Shown here: positions 50,348-61,806 of the stretch, in pieces
Numbering within the stretch: the stretch's first letter is position 1
How the letters are laid out: each line of letters begins with the position of its first letter
From: Porodaedalea pini
Taxonomy: Eukaryota; Basidiomycota; Agaricomycetes; Hymenochaetales; Hymenochaetaceae
Direction of reading: 5' to 3'
Length of the DNA stretch: 64,000 nucleotides
Assembly (NCBI GenBank): GCA_002794775.1
Contig: NBAY01000022.1
Span: 496,001 to 560,000 of the forward strand
Notes under the pieces: generated by a model
What the model saw: only the letters and a program-made list of their open reading frames with translations
What the model was told of the DNA's origin: nothing
Database searches by the model: none
Made by a program: the position numbers and the translations under genes

Positions 50348-50822
50348 TTTGTAGAGTATGGTGTGCGAAGGAACGACAGGTGAGTTTCCAGCCCCCTCTT
50401 ATATGTCCGCGCCAAGTTGCTTAACTGAGGTCGTCGAACGAAGATCGTGTCATTATCTGTCCACATTTGGAAGCCCGACGGATCAAGGTGTTATCTAGGC
50501 GGAGATTAGCTGACGAGGCCCGCCGGCAGGCTTTCGTCCCCACGTGCCGCTACTAGTCAGTCATGGACCGGTCCTTGTAACACCCAATCTGGTGATGAAT
50601 TTGGATAAGTTCAGAAGCTTAGGCACATGCTTTCGGTTCGACTGTACATATTTTTCCTTACACACAATGAAGAGTTGAAAGAATCACGTGTAACTTGTAC
50701 GACGCTAGGATCGATAGTCAAAGGAAACATATATGAAGCATTTACATCGCAGGGCGCCAGGAGAAATTATAACTTCCACAATTGTGAACTATCATATGGG
50801 GATATATGGATACGCCTTCATA
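50348..50822. other. Intergenic region upstream of AKR A
   Basis: Presumed promoter of AKR A; no distinct motif or gene. Confidence 0.4.
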
Positions 50823-52141
50823 TTATACCTCGGTGACTGCTTGCTGGGATATTTCTGTTGAAACCTTCCGTTTCTCTCCTGATACTTTCTTCTTTGCTGT
50901 CGTATCAACGTCATAAGATGAGTCCGACGACGAATGCATGTTGGGGAGCGTGGCCTGATGTACAGATCGGGAAGCAAACGCGAGAGACGTAGGTACTGTG
51001 GATGCATTGGCGATGTCGTCGGGGAACGCACGACCGCGAGCTACACGCAGAATAATGAGAAGTTGTGCAATACCCTAAGCATCCGGATGTATGTGAACAC
51101 GAGAGACTGAGAAACAACGCTTGCTGAAGGCTTACCTGTACATGACTTATGGACAAGAAAACCAGATTTGACACGTTTGAATGCAGCGCAAAGGCCACAA
51201 TGTATATCACACCCAGTGCAGAATACATCGCTGCAGACTCAATAATCATCGCCGCGATCGAGACGTACGTTCTGGCGTACTCCGATCCAAGTGTGTCTCG
51301 CACCCGGTTACGAGCAGCGATGAGGCGACCCACAACGAGTATGGTGTATATGATGTTCGTTCCCACCGCTATGCAGAGGTACGCGAGCTGAACGTTGATG
51401 TTATAGAAGACTGCGCCTTTAGATTCGGTCAGGACGAGAATGGACATCACTAGTGTTCAGAATTAGCGATTAAAATATAACACGAAATGGTGTCTCACTC
51501 ACCGACGGAAGCGAGGAAGGGTGTACTCATTAGAACAATGATATACACTTTCCAATTCCAGATTATGAAGCAGCGATATAACTGCATTCCAATTAAAATT
51601 AAGAATCTCGACTTGACAAGTACCAGAGGATTCCATACTAGAAGGATCTCCGTGAGCCATTTCATGATATAGTAACTGGTGGTGGTAAAGGAGATCAGTG
51701 GAGCTCATGGGTATATCGTATTCAAAAAGAACTACCTGGCGAGTGCCATTCTGTTGATCCAATAGTCCAGTTCATCATCAATCAAGGCGGCTGGTCCTCC
51801 AGGAGCATCACGTAGATCAATCCAGATCATCTGCGTGTACTTCACATTTCCGGAGAACCCAATGGTAGCAAGGACAAAGGTTATTACTACGTAAGAGAGC
51901 AGAACTAGCTTCCTGGTGTTGTTGTCGCTCTGCCGCCGAGGTTTGTAGAGAAGCGCGTTGATGGATTGAATAGTAAGGAGTGCATAAACTCCTTTGGAGA
52001 TGAAGAGTGAATGTATATCTCAACCGATCAGCAGAGAATCAAACAAAAGTAGAGCTCACCATATGACACGCCTCCTAGGATCATCCCGCTAAGCCTTGAC
52101 CTTTCCAGCCACAGATCAGTGGTTGGTTGTGCTTGAGACAT
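50823..52141 (-). CDS. Seven-helix fungal membrane protein, unassigned
   Basis: ATG 52141 begins MSQAQPTTDLWLERSRLSGM. Hydrophobic helices follow: ILGGVSYGVYALLTIQSINA, KLVLLSYVVITFVLATIGFS, then an amphipathic loop with YTQMIWIDLRDAPGGPAALI, then IGMQLYRCFIIWNWKVYIIV (spliced), SVVMSILVLTESKG, LAYLCIAVGTNIIYTILVVG, AAMIIESAAMYSALGVIYIV and a last helix near ISHVQGIAQLLIILRVARGR. The cytosolic tail is basic and ends ISQQAVTEV at 50823. This topology, with WIDLRDAPGGP-like and RN-rich loops, is common in large agaricomycete families of unknown role. A receptor-like function is possible but unproven. Seven helices are predicted by eye, and introns were placed by frame. Confidence 0.75.
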
Positions 52142-52804
52142 CTTGCTAAAACGAGAGTTATCAATATGGTGTTGGGGCGATTAGGTGCTGTTTTACGATG
52201 AATCTGATATGGCTGTATATAAGAGCTCATACCTCGTTGGCGCTTTTGCGGTGTCTTGTGGTTTGCCGCAACACAAGTTCTCTAGTTCAAGAGTTTGATG
52301 ATGACTGAAGATGCTGATATACCATTACTGTGTTTCAGGCAGCGGCGTCGAGCTGATTGACATGAGCGGGAAGCCATTTTGATGAGGCAAATTAAGCTCC
52401 AGGTTTCATGTAGTAAGTTGCCTGTAATCGATCGCTGGATATATAAAGGTTTGATAGATTAGGTAACATGCTGCACGTCCGGCCTCGAGTGTCGAGAACC
52501 TTGTCATACTCGTATCACTTGACGTATGGAGAGGCACTTATATGCTTTATCCCTCGTTCTATTTTCTTTGTCTTTTATTCTGCGTAATCCTTTCTTACTC
52601 CTTGCTCCCTCGTCTAAACTACCTGAGAGGCCACTCTTCCGGATGGACAGTCTACGCACCTGCACCAGCCGTGTCTCAGTCAGAACACCTCCCTCTGAAT
52701 CAGCCTCACGCATCTTTCCGATGCTGTATGGCGCATGCTACCTAAACCCACCAATAATAATGCTGCTCCAGTTCTCATACACATCATCCAGCATATGTCC
52801 TTTG
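52142..52804. other. Intergenic region, no gene recognised
   Basis: Upstream of the seven-helix gene and left of the hairpin array. A frame of 113 codons (52526-52867) shows no motif. Confidence 0.4.
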
Positions 52805-52866
52805 TGTCCGGCTTTCCAAGCCTCCGTGTTCCTTAGTGCATCTGATCATGATGAGCACCAACTTTA

Positions 52867-52976
52867 GTCCCGGCTTCACCGGGACTTCACTTCAAACACA
52901 GTGCTTAGATCTGTCTCAGCTTCACTGAGACTTTTGTTTATGGCAATGCTCAGATCCATCCTGGCTTTGCCAGGAC
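52867..52976. repeat. Tandem hairpin units with compensatory stem changes
   Basis: Three units at 45-46-bp spacing each start with a short hairpin. Unit 1 (52867-52885) pairs GTCCCGG with CCGGGAC around CTTCA. Unit 2 (52913-52931) pairs GTCTCAG with CTGAGAC around CTTCA. Unit 3 (52958-52976) pairs TCCTGG with CCAGGA around CTTTG. The stems differ from each other but each remains complementary. The spacers (CAGTGCTTAGATC, CAATGCTCAGATCC) are also related. A weaker fourth unit may lie at about 52806-52850. The array ends where the large palindrome begins. Confidence 0.85.
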
Positions 52977-52982
52977 TTGGGT

Positions 52983-54065
52983 TTATTGCCCTTTTCAGAA
53001 GTATTGTCACACGTGATTTCACTTTTTTTCGTGCCACAAGAGCCTCAAGACACAAACATTTTCATATCTCAACCAAAAGTTAACCTTTTTGCATCATCTA
53101 AGTTGCTAAATTCATTTTTTTAATCTCATCTTTCATCTTTCAACAAGAGTGATAACAAATAGTCAAAATTTGAGTCCAAAACAGCAAAAATGCTGTTTTT
53201 GAACGCATTTCTCTTGTTCATTTTTTCCTGCACTCAGATTTCACTGTACAGTGCTCCAGACCAGCCCAGAATTCCAGTATTAGTCTATTATGAATTTACA
53301 GACTGATTTTGAGATGTATTGTGAGGTAGATGTGCTCAATTGGTGCATGCCTAAAACACACAAATCCCCTCTGTTTCTGCAAGCCCCCCAGCCCCCAGGA
53401 AAAATCCTTCTCAGCTAAGTTCATGCATGTAAATTCATTCAAAGTGTACTGGAAGAGATTTGAGCAGCATCCAGGGCTCTAGCATCAATCAGTGAGCTGA
53501 ATTGAGTACCAGATTCATGACTGTATGCACTATTCTTGTGAACATATCCCTGATTCATGAAGCAAGCCTGTATCCTGGATGCTGCTCAAATCTGTTCCAA
53601 TACACTTTGAATGAATTTACATGCATGAACTTAGCTGAGAAGGATTTTTCCTGGGGGCTGGGGGGCTTGCAGAAACAGAGGGGATTTGTGTGTTTTAGGC
53701 ATGCACCAATTGAGCACATCTACCTCACAATACATCTCAAAATCAGTCTGTAAATTCATAATAGACTAATACTGGAATTCTGGGCTGGTCTGGAGCACTG
53801 TACAGTGAAATCTGAGTGCAGGAAAAAATGAACAAGAGAAATGCGTTCAAAAACAGCATTTTTGCTGTTTTGGACTCAAATTTTGACTATTTGTTATCAC
53901 TCTTGTTGAAATATGAAAGATGAGATTAAAAAAATGAATTTAGCAACTTAGATGATGCAAAAAGGTCAACTTTTGGTTGAGATATGAAAATGTTTGTGTT
54001 TTGAGGCTCTTGTGGCACGAAAAAAAGTGAAATCACGTGTGACAATACTTCTGAAAAGGGCAGTA
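52983..54065. mobile_element. 1.08-kb near-perfect palindrome (foldback element)
   Basis: Left arm 52983-53475 and right arm 53574-54065 are inverted copies of about 492 bp with only a few differences (estimated 97-98% identity), around a 98-bp spacer. Shared blocks include GAAGTATTGTCACACGTGAT, CATGCATGTAAATTCATTCA and CTGAAATTC-type AT-rich stretches. The arms contain no supported ORF. Near-identity of the arms implies recent formation or insertion, or ongoing arm homogenisation. If transcribed, it would form a long double-stranded RNA hairpin. No clear target-site duplication was found. Confidence 0.92.
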
Positions 54066-54245
54066 ATACCAATATGTACAATCCTTTCTTTTGTTTCTGC
54101 ACATTCCTGCTATATTTGCAGTTTCTACAGATCCAGACAGCCATATTGGATATCTTTCTTCCTCAATGTTTGCTGGAATGATGCTCAGTACCATAGGATG
54201 GGGGTCAGGGGTGGTTTCTGAGTCTTGTGCCCTGGCTGCTGAAGG

Positions 54246-54478
54246 CTCTGGCCGTGGTGTTGGTCCGGCTGACAATGCTCACACCCACGGAGGGCGCATA
54301 TAATAGCACCTTTGCGGCTGCCGCGCCGAAGGTGTGCCAGGAGGCGGCGAATAATAATGTGAGCCACTTGTGGCCCGGACAGAAGATTGCGGAAGTGTTG
54401 AAGGTGGCACAGGATGAGAAGCTGGCGAAGGACTTGTGGGACCTCCAGGAAAGGATCTTGAAGGAAGATGGAATATAG
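54246..54478 (+). pseudogene. C-terminal fragment of a short-chain dehydrogenase
   Basis: The frame LTPTEGAYNSTFAAAAPKVC, then GQKIAEVLKVAQDEKLAKDL and WDLQERILKEDGI, matches the C-terminal end of fungal SDR enzymes of the retinol-dehydrogenase-like type. The upstream Rossmann core and the catalytic YxxxK are absent. The sequence to the left is only about 180 bp from the palindrome. Only the last ~75 residues remain, so it is a broken gene. Confidence 0.7.
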
Positions 54479-54830
54479 TTTGTTTTCTCTTTATTTATCT
54501 GGCCCGCAGTCTTTCATCTATATTATTATTTATTTGAGCTAATGACGCCATACGTTTACTTGCACAGAATATCTCCCATTCCGATGAGAGCTTGCCGCCA
54601 GGTACCTCCCAGCTATCTCTCATCTAATTATTTCTTGACAGAGCTCACGGCACCTACGACTGACTTAATGGATTACCCATAGAAACCGAACTGAGAAAGT
54701 GATGGAAATCACGAAGATGCAGGATTTGTACACTGCATAACCTCCAGACTATAGCCTTTCTTTACAAACACGTACCAAGCTGACTTGTCTTACTCCTACA
54801 ACTTCTCCGGCCTTTTTCGGAGCACCAAGC
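54479..54830. other. Intergenic region, no gene recognised
   Basis: Between the SDR fragment and the 3' end of AKR gene B. Nothing noted. Confidence 0.4.
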
Positions 54831-56308
54831 CTACAACGGAGGCGTGTCAACGAATAGCTGCTCATGCATACCAGAAGGGTAGCGTTCTCCGTGCTTGCTG
54901 GCCTCCGCGTTCTCCGCAATGCGGCGCACTTCCGCCACATCCTTTTCAGTCAACTTGACGTTCAGCGCACCCAGGTTTTCTTTCAAATACTATATTTGAC
55001 AAAGCCACAAAAAAAAATCAGTATTGAGCATCTGCAAAACTGTATGGCAGGAACAGATATACTCGTACCTTGACCTTCGTAGTCCCTGGGATGGGGATAA
55101 TGTCCTCACCCTGAGCGAGAAGCCACGCCAGAGCGACTTGACCGCCCGTTGCGCCGTACTTGTCGCCGATCTTCTGGATCGCCGAGGCGAGCGCGAGGAT
55201 GTTGGGGAAGTTCTCCTTGGAGTAGCTAATCCGACGTAAAACAGAGGTCAGTATGTATTATCGAGCTTGAGCCTTTTAATACTCACCGAGGGACCATGCG
55301 CCTAAAGTCGCCTTCCTCGAAGTCATCCGGTGATTTCTATATCCGAAAGAGCGTCAGACAACGAAGGATATTAAATTTAACCAGTTGTCAAGCCGAACTC
55401 ACGTATTGACCGGTCAGGAGACCGCGACCGAGAGGGGAGTACGCAACGACGGTCACGCCGAGCTCGCGCGTCGCCTCCAGGAGATTTATTTCAGGGAACT
55501 CTATATCCAACGTGAACGGTGAGTATTCGACCTGGACCGCTGCGATCGGGTGCACAGCGTGTGCGCGTCTCAAGGTAGAAGCGGAGCACTCGGACAGGCC
55601 AATGTGGCGAATCTTGCCCGCCCTAAATGCAAAGAAGATATTACATTAGAGTCATCCAGACTGAGATCACGGGGCGAAGAGCGTACTTGACAAACTCGGA
55701 GAGAGCACCGACTGTTACCTCAATCGGTGTCTTCGGGTCCGGGCTGGATTCGGATCAGTAGGAACGTTCACCGGCAATAAAAGTTGATTCGTACCGGTGG
55801 AGATAATACAGATCGATATAATCGACGCCGAGCCTCTTCAGAGAGGACTCGACTGCCTCCTTCGTGTGTTTCGCGCTCCCATCAACACCTCCGGTCCCGA
55901 CGAAGCCGAACTTGCTGGCGATGAATATCTCAGAACGCTTCCCCGTGCGCTTGAACCTAAATTTTGGAAGGTGGTTTTGCTGAGTTAGACAATAATAAGA
56001 TATATGTAGCAGAGGGGAGGGGGGGGCAAAGTTACGCACCATTTTCCAATCAATTCTTCACTATCGTTGTAAATGTCTGCGCTGTCCCAGTAGTTGCAGC
56101 CCGATTCATAAACAGCGTCGAGGACCTATTACGAGATGGATTAATATTTTATAAAAATCGAACATACATTCTAAGTACGGACCTTGAAGCGTTCCTCATC
56201 GGACAAGGGTTTGGCCTTAGGGTAGAACGCGCTGAGACCCATAGCGCCGTATCCAAGCGGGAACACTTCGGTTCCACCGATCTTGCGAGGCTTTGCAGAG
56301 ATAGACAT
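54831..56308 (-). CDS. Aldo-keto reductase B
   Basis: Paralog of AKR A. ATG 56308 gives [20 protein letters not shown], then [21 protein letters not shown]. Tetrad context: [13 protein letters not shown] (Asp, Tyr), IFIASKFG (Lys), YYLHRPD (His). Further landmarks: [69 protein letters not shown] and [19 protein letters not shown]. The last exon is [20 protein letters not shown] and the stop is at 54831 after DTPPL. Exons and introns match AKR A. The gene looks intact and is the closest relative of the relics at 2478 and 17136. The distance from AKR A (about 4.5 kb) is filled by an unrelated membrane gene and the palindrome. Confidence 0.9.
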
Positions 56309-57892
56309 AGCAAGGACAGGGGAGCAGTTATGATGCACTAGCAGTTATCTGATGGGTGTATTTGCTGGGACGTTGAAATTGTGAGCGTTCACGGTCTATC
56401 TTTTATAACCTTTCTCGCCGCTTGATAATGCAGATTATGTCAAAGTTTTCCGGCTTGCTTACTGAGAGAATTTCTTCGAAGTCGTCGTTCGATGTTTCTT
56501 TCTACCGTCGCAGTTAGTGGCGCGGCGTGCTTCGTAAGACGCGATCCGAGTCCTGAAAAAGTCGGAATGTCCCAAAATGGGAGTTGATATTATCGGAAAG
56601 AACTCGGTAAAAGAACTCGGTGCTCACTTCCCAGTCCGACTCGTCTAGATCTCTCTATATGCCATCTGAAATACACAGGTATGTCTGACTAGCTATAGTA
56701 TCTGAGTAATGACTTGGCCCAATATTTCCGCTCTTTTTGGTGTTCGGGAGAGGTGACGACGCTTGCCCGCAGATGTTCAGAATTATTTTCGTGATGCATA
56801 TGTACGAGTATAAAAGGTAGCTCTGCGAAAGTCCTCCCTACCTCGCTCATTTCCTTCCATTCTTTTCTGGGAACATGCTTAAGCACTAATACTGATAGCT
56901 CATGAAACCAGTACCTCTGACACCTAAGCGACTCATGCGTTCGACCAGACCTTCCGGCGCCGTCTTCCGACAGCAGGTGATTGTGCTAAAGCGTGAAGTT
57001 TGATACATGCATATGAACCAAAACAGATCAAATTGTGTTTCGCCACCGGACATGCAGGTCTCAAGTTTACGCGCTGGATGCATGAGATGCTAGAAGCCTG
57101 CGGTGGAAGACGGTGAAAGTGCGAAAGGGGTGATGCGCGGGGTCAATATTTGTGACTTACAAGCGCAAGACAATGCAACCGTTCGCTATTTTGGCCAGAG
57201 TCCATTCAGTTTGTAATGTAGTAAGTGATAAGTCTTTGTGCTCGGATACCCATTTACTTGCTTTCGAAGTGGCAGCGCATCTAGGGAGGCCGGCATTCCG
57301 ACCGTGTTCGAGTTGTTTGGTCAAGCTTCTGCATCACAAAAATCTGCAGAGTATTATAACTAATTATATTCAATTATAAGTCTTAAAAGACATGTAATAC
57401 ATATAATCATTTCGGGCATAATTATAGAGCAATAAAATCTGAACTCCATCTTACAATCCACCATAATACTTACCGAAAAGCATAACAGTCATACCAAATT
57501 ATAATATATCAAAACACTTATGAGAGATTTTAATACATGATAAGACTTTCAATAGAGTATAAGTTAGCGGAAGTATTGCAGACTTATATATAATTAAATA
57601 AATTCTAAAGTCAGGATTACAAGGCGGCGGAAGAGTTGTCGGAGTTATAAAAGCAAGAAATTACTTATAATGCTTTCTAATTGATGGTGATGCGCACTGT
57701 CGGTTCTCATGTATATAATAGTTATAGCTCACTTAGCAGCAGTTGTCGTGGATGACAATTAGATGGAAGTATTGGAATAGAATGAAATTGAAATAGCACA
57801 TAACAATATGCGACCAACGATAGGGAAAATAGAAATAGCTGTTCAAGATGGATGGTATCGGATTGAATGTGAGCGGAAATTTCAATCAAAAT
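56309..57892. other. Intergenic region, AT-rich right half
   Basis: No supported gene. From about 57340 to 57800 the sequence is strongly AT-rich, unlike the gene regions. A short repeat AAGAACTCGGTAAAAGAACTCGGT lies near 56600. Confidence 0.45.
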
Positions 57893-59572
57893 TCATACAT
57901 TGTCCTCTTCCTCTTCGTTGTCCTCCTCACCCTCTTCATTGCCCTCCTCATCCTCGGTCCAGTCTCGATAGAAGTCTTCAATATCAGCTATGGCACCTAG
58001 GTCATGAGGATCGGTTGCCGCTTGGGTATTCGGAAAGATAATTCTGAGTAAGGGTTAGTAAGGGACCATAATATCACATAGACGCAGATGAACATACCGA
58101 TTCCACCAAATCAATAGCTCAGCAGTGTACCTCTTGACATGTGGGACGTCAGACCTGAACAATTGAATAATACCATTAAACATCTCGGGTATTTCTGGAG
58201 CACTCGACGTAGAGAAATGGAGCCTTGCGCTAAGAGCAAAGTAGACCTGGTAGTAATACATTTTTCAGTATTATATATGTGCAAACCGTGAAACAAATAA
58301 AATACCTGGACAGTAACGTATGCAAGTGATCCTGGAGTGACTTCGGTCATACCATGGATCTCTGCATTACCTATTTTCGTACACCTTGAGCCTTTGACAG
58401 CGGGACCTGAGTTGGCAGAAGAAGGCGCCGTAAAGATGTGTTTATAGGCCTACAAAAAGATGTAAACACATTAAGAAAGAAAAAGGAAGAAGACTTGCCC
58501 TGACGATCAAATTACCCTTCAAGAAGCCCTTCAGAGGGTTCCTTGGATGATAAATACCGTTTTCGAAGGCAAAGACTCGGCTATGGTTGCCATCAAGTTC
58601 ACGGGTAACTCCTTTTTTGTTTGTTACCGTGGCCCTGTCCGCACGCAACAAAGCTAGATATCTAGAAAGTATGTAATATAAATCAGCAATGATGTGATAG
58701 GAAAGGCATGAGCACGTCTTCTTTTGTTTAAGATTATCTCAAAGTACTTACTCCGGAGTGAGCGGCTGAACCTCTGCGGGGGCCAGGAGCTTTGCGAGTG
58801 TCTCGTTCTCGAATCCACGTAAGTCTTTGCGATCATTATCTGGCCGTGTCGACTCGTTGTCAACGGATGGGAAAACGATCCACTGGAGGATAATTTTCCT
58901 GATTCCTGATGTATCGGCAGACCGAGCGGCACGCTGACCCTCACGCAACTGTAAACATTGTGAGAGTTTATCTATGCAGAGGAAAAAAAAGCAATGACTC
59001 ACGCAATTAACTATATATTTGAATGTCTGAGTATCCGCCTTGACGACCTTCTTGTACAGCAAGGTGTTGACATCGAATAAAGCCTTCACAGCATCCACAG
59101 CACGGTGGACACTGACACAAGAACTGATTATTGAAAGAATAAAGTAGAATAAAACCAATCACTTACGACGGATCAGTGATTTGTTGTAATTCAGCAGGGC
59201 TAAGCTTTGTGTTAGGAATACCTTTGTTAAGAATTTGTTGCGGGCTAGTCCATGGTTCATATGCTCTAGCAAGGTAGCGTCCCTTGCTGACGAAGATGTC
59301 CGCTGCAGTACTGCAAATGAGTAAAGTAAACAGATAAACGAAGACAAGAGGAAGAAGCCAGCGTACGCCTTCCTCTTTCCACTTCTCGTAAACTCTTCCT
59401 CTGGCACCTGTCGTGAAGCACTGGTCGAGTCCGAGTCAGAAGAGGAGTCTGAGGAGCTAGGCTGCGAATCCGTCATAGGGGGGGTCGGTGTCATCGGGTA
59501 CTGAGGGGCGAGCATTCCGTGAGGGAGAGACATCGGGTACTGAGGGGCGAGCATTCCATGAGGGGGAGACAT
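57893..59572 (-). CDS. DUF6698-type basidiomycete protein
   Basis: ATG 59572 gives MSPPHGMLAPQYPMSLPHGM with a 39-bp tandem duplication, then a Ser/Asp-rich linker (SSSDSSSDSDSTSASRQVPE). The helical body follows: GRYLARAYEPWTSPQQILNK, FDVNTLLYKKVVKADTQTFK, LREGQRAARSADTSGIRKII, LRGFENETLAKLLAPAEVQP, NPLKGFLKGNLIVRAYKHIF and GMTEVTPGSLAYVTVQVYFA. The very acidic C-terminus (EEGNEEGEEDNEEEEDNV) ends at 57893. The pattern AARSADTSGIRK...W..F, RGF.......LL.P and an AY...QV segment matches what I know of DUF6698, a multicopy agaricomycete family of unknown role. Introns of about 50-60 nt keep frame. Confidence 0.65.
59495..59572 (-). repeat. Two-copy 39-bp tandem repeat in coding sequence
   Basis: Two units carrying ACTGAGGGGCGAGCATTCC encode HGMLAPQYPMS and HGMLAPQYPMT at the N-terminus of the DUF6698-type protein. 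The repeat is in frame (39 bp = 13 codons). Confidence 0.85.
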
Positions 59573-59772
59573 CGCGGTGAGTGTTCGAATACAGAAAGAA
59601 GCATAGTAACACCGTAAGTTTATAAGGCTGGGCGGGGGAGATCAGCGGCTGTGCAACTTTCACTGGAAAACACAACCACGGCGAGATATCCCCTCTTGGC
59701 TATATCGCGTTATGATCTCACGTGTTTCAGTGAGAATGCCAGAACTTGAAGAGAGAAGGAAGAAAGCCGCAC

Positions 59773-60619
59773 CGAATAGAACTTGGTAGGGTCGAATGGC
59801 CTCTCCTCCGTGCTGATGAAGAACGGTTCAATGGAGACACCCGCTTGAGTCAAGTCCTAAGCAAAGTGTTCATGGCGTCAAACAAATGCAATGCTAACTC
59901 AAGCGCTACCAAAAGTGTCGTTTGAGCAGACGTGACAAGTTGAGCGTTCTTCGCGCCGGGATGAGGGTCGTCTTCGTCAGTAATGAGGAAAAGACGCTTG
60001 ATGCCAGATTTTGGAGCTCTGGTAGAAAAAAGTTGTTTTACGCAAACGAGCCTATACAGATAGGCAACACTTACCCGTCTCGTAAGGCCCAGTTACAGCT
60101 CGTAAAGACATCACCCATGGGGACACGATTCTCTGATGGTGGATACTCGTAACGAAGCCACTTATGGTTATCCTTTGCCTCTAGATACATTCGAGAGGAA
60201 TGGATCAGCAATCGCTTAACATACAACTGCGAGTCGAAGTATAACGCACCGTAAAGGAGCTGGATAAGATTTTGAATCTTTGGGGCATCAATCTGTCCTA
60301 CAGGCTCGTATACGAACGTCCTATTCTTTGTACTCTGTAGCTCCGCGCGCCGTATTTTCTTTCTTGCGAGACTTTGAGATGCTCAGTACGGTGTGGTATA
60401 TGCGGGAGTTTGAGAGCTTCTCACGGTATTGAAAAGTAAAATCCCAGCAGCGTCATTTGGCCCGACAACCTTCCGCTTCTGAATTTGCATATCGGCCTCG
60501 AGTGCAGCAAGTAGGTGGGAGGTCTGTGCGCCTTCTTTGTTCGGGTCATCATGAAGCGCTTGCATTGACTCCGAACAGTCAATCGCAAAGAGAACGACAT
60601 CGCGTTTGCCTTCAAAGAA
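59773..60619 (-). pseudogene. Truncated Ku70 gene (N-terminal vWA part only)
   Basis: Ku70 forms the Ku ring with Ku80 in end-joining repair. Exons read in frame: FFEGKRDVVLFAIDCSESMQ, EADMQIQKRKVVGPNDAAG, ILLFNT, then FVYEPVGQIDAPKIQNLIQL, LRYEYPPSENRVPMGDVFTS, CNWALRDG joined to APKSGIKRLFLITDEDDPHP, and DLTQAGVSIEPFFISTEERP followed by FDPTKFYS at 59773. These match roughly the first 230 residues of fungal Ku70. The beta-barrel (Ku core), C-terminal arm and SAP domain do not follow; instead unrelated DNA and the DUF6698-type gene begin about 200 bp on. Retained exons show no stops, so truncation is probably recent, or the piece is a duplicate. The start codon is not certain. Confidence 0.8.
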
Positions 60620-61290
60620 CTGACAGCACGTGTCGTAAGACACAGAAACGATTCAGCTGGTATCTGGAGAATATTACGGAGTTGTCGGCATACCGAGAAC
60701 TCGTTGAAATGCTAAAAAGTTAGTTTTGAGCTTCTTAAGTTAAGAAGCGTGCATAGCATGCTCACCGAATCAAGCATACGGTTCCGGGCACGCCTCAGCT
60801 CGAGCTCGCCGTCATTCAAGGGCCCGTACGTCTGTCATTTCTTAGCTACGCTCGATTTACACATGGGCAAGATCACCTTACCGACACAAGTACAGAAGAA
60901 GGCGGACACGAAGCCCGATCGCGCGCGGCCGGCCGATCAAAATCGTATAGTCAGTATTCAAGCTTGCCCTTGCATCTGTACAACAGTTCTCACCATCCAC
61001 ATACTTGCACAGGTACCGCCGCCTCGAATCGAAAAAAAGGGAAATCCTGGAGGAAAGAAAATGAGAATCAAGTTTCGAATGGTGCGTCCGACTGTCACAA
61101 AATCGTCCACCGTTCGACTGAAACGCAACTATAGATAATGAGAGGATTCTCGTCGTTGTCACTCGAGAAGTACGTTGACGAGTTGGCAAGGTGGGGGCGC
61201 GGCGTGAACTTGAAAAGAAAGTAGTTTACGATCTTGTACAACAAAGGAACCTTCGACTCCGATTGTTAGCTTATCATCGGAGTCCTAGCG
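60620..61290. other. Upstream of the Ku70 fragment, unassigned
   Basis: Minus-strand pieces such as YGPLNDGELELRRARNRMLDS and HFNEFS have plausible splice sites but match no family I recognise. They may be upstream exons of the Ku70 fragment or of another broken gene. Confidence 0.3.
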
Positions 61291-61297
61291 AATCGAC

Positions 61298-61806
61298 TTT
61301 TCATCTTTCACGAGCCCGTCTGACATCCTCGCACCTCACCCCGATCTCTTCAAGTCCGAACTCGACTCATCTCTTGCAGGCTTCGACCCTTACCTGCTGC
61401 AATCGCTCATCATCAAGCAGCCAGACGTGTTCAACTTCCTACATTCCGAAACTACTCTTCACCGTCAGCTCAGAGTCTGCCTCAGCATATGAAATGATGA
61501 CTGCCTGCTCGAAGTCTTTCTACAATCAAGCCTCCTCGAAGTATTCATTCGAACTCGTTGGTAAATTCGCACAGGCATCAGCCGTCTGACAGCCGTCAGA
61601 CATTCCCTCAGACTATTGCGAAGCGGCTCAGGCAACATCTCGCTCGAAGAGTATAATCCACACCCTCCTTCATCTGCCAATCATAACGGCACCTCGGACT
61701 ATTCAAGTTACGATTCTCGTTCTGAGTACTACTCCATCGGCTCCAGCCATCCGTCATTGGCTTATGCATCCGTCATCTCACCGGCTGCGATCTCTGCACG
61801 CAGCTA
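61298..61806 (+). other. Exon-like segments of an unassigned Ser-rich protein
   Basis: One stretch reads SPSDILAPHPDLFKSELDSS, then LAGFDPYLLQSLIIKQPDVF (about 61316-61440). Another reads LRLLRSGSGNISLEEYNPHP, then SSANHNGTSDYSSYDSRSEY, to a stop at 61806. Codon use looks coding but the pieces are in different frames, and no family was recognised. Confidence 0.35.
61647..61707. repeat. 61-bp direct repeat, copy 1
   Basis: Matches 61959-62019 at 57 of 61 bases; all four differences are transitions. It contains AGTATAATCCACACC and CGGCACCTCGGACTA. It codes for EEYNPHPPSSANHNGTSDYS. Confidence 0.9.

Noticed and set aside
52867..52976. Regular repeated hairpins as a possible CRISPR array
   Set aside because: Eukaryotic context, only three diverged units, related rather than unique spacers, and no cas genes.
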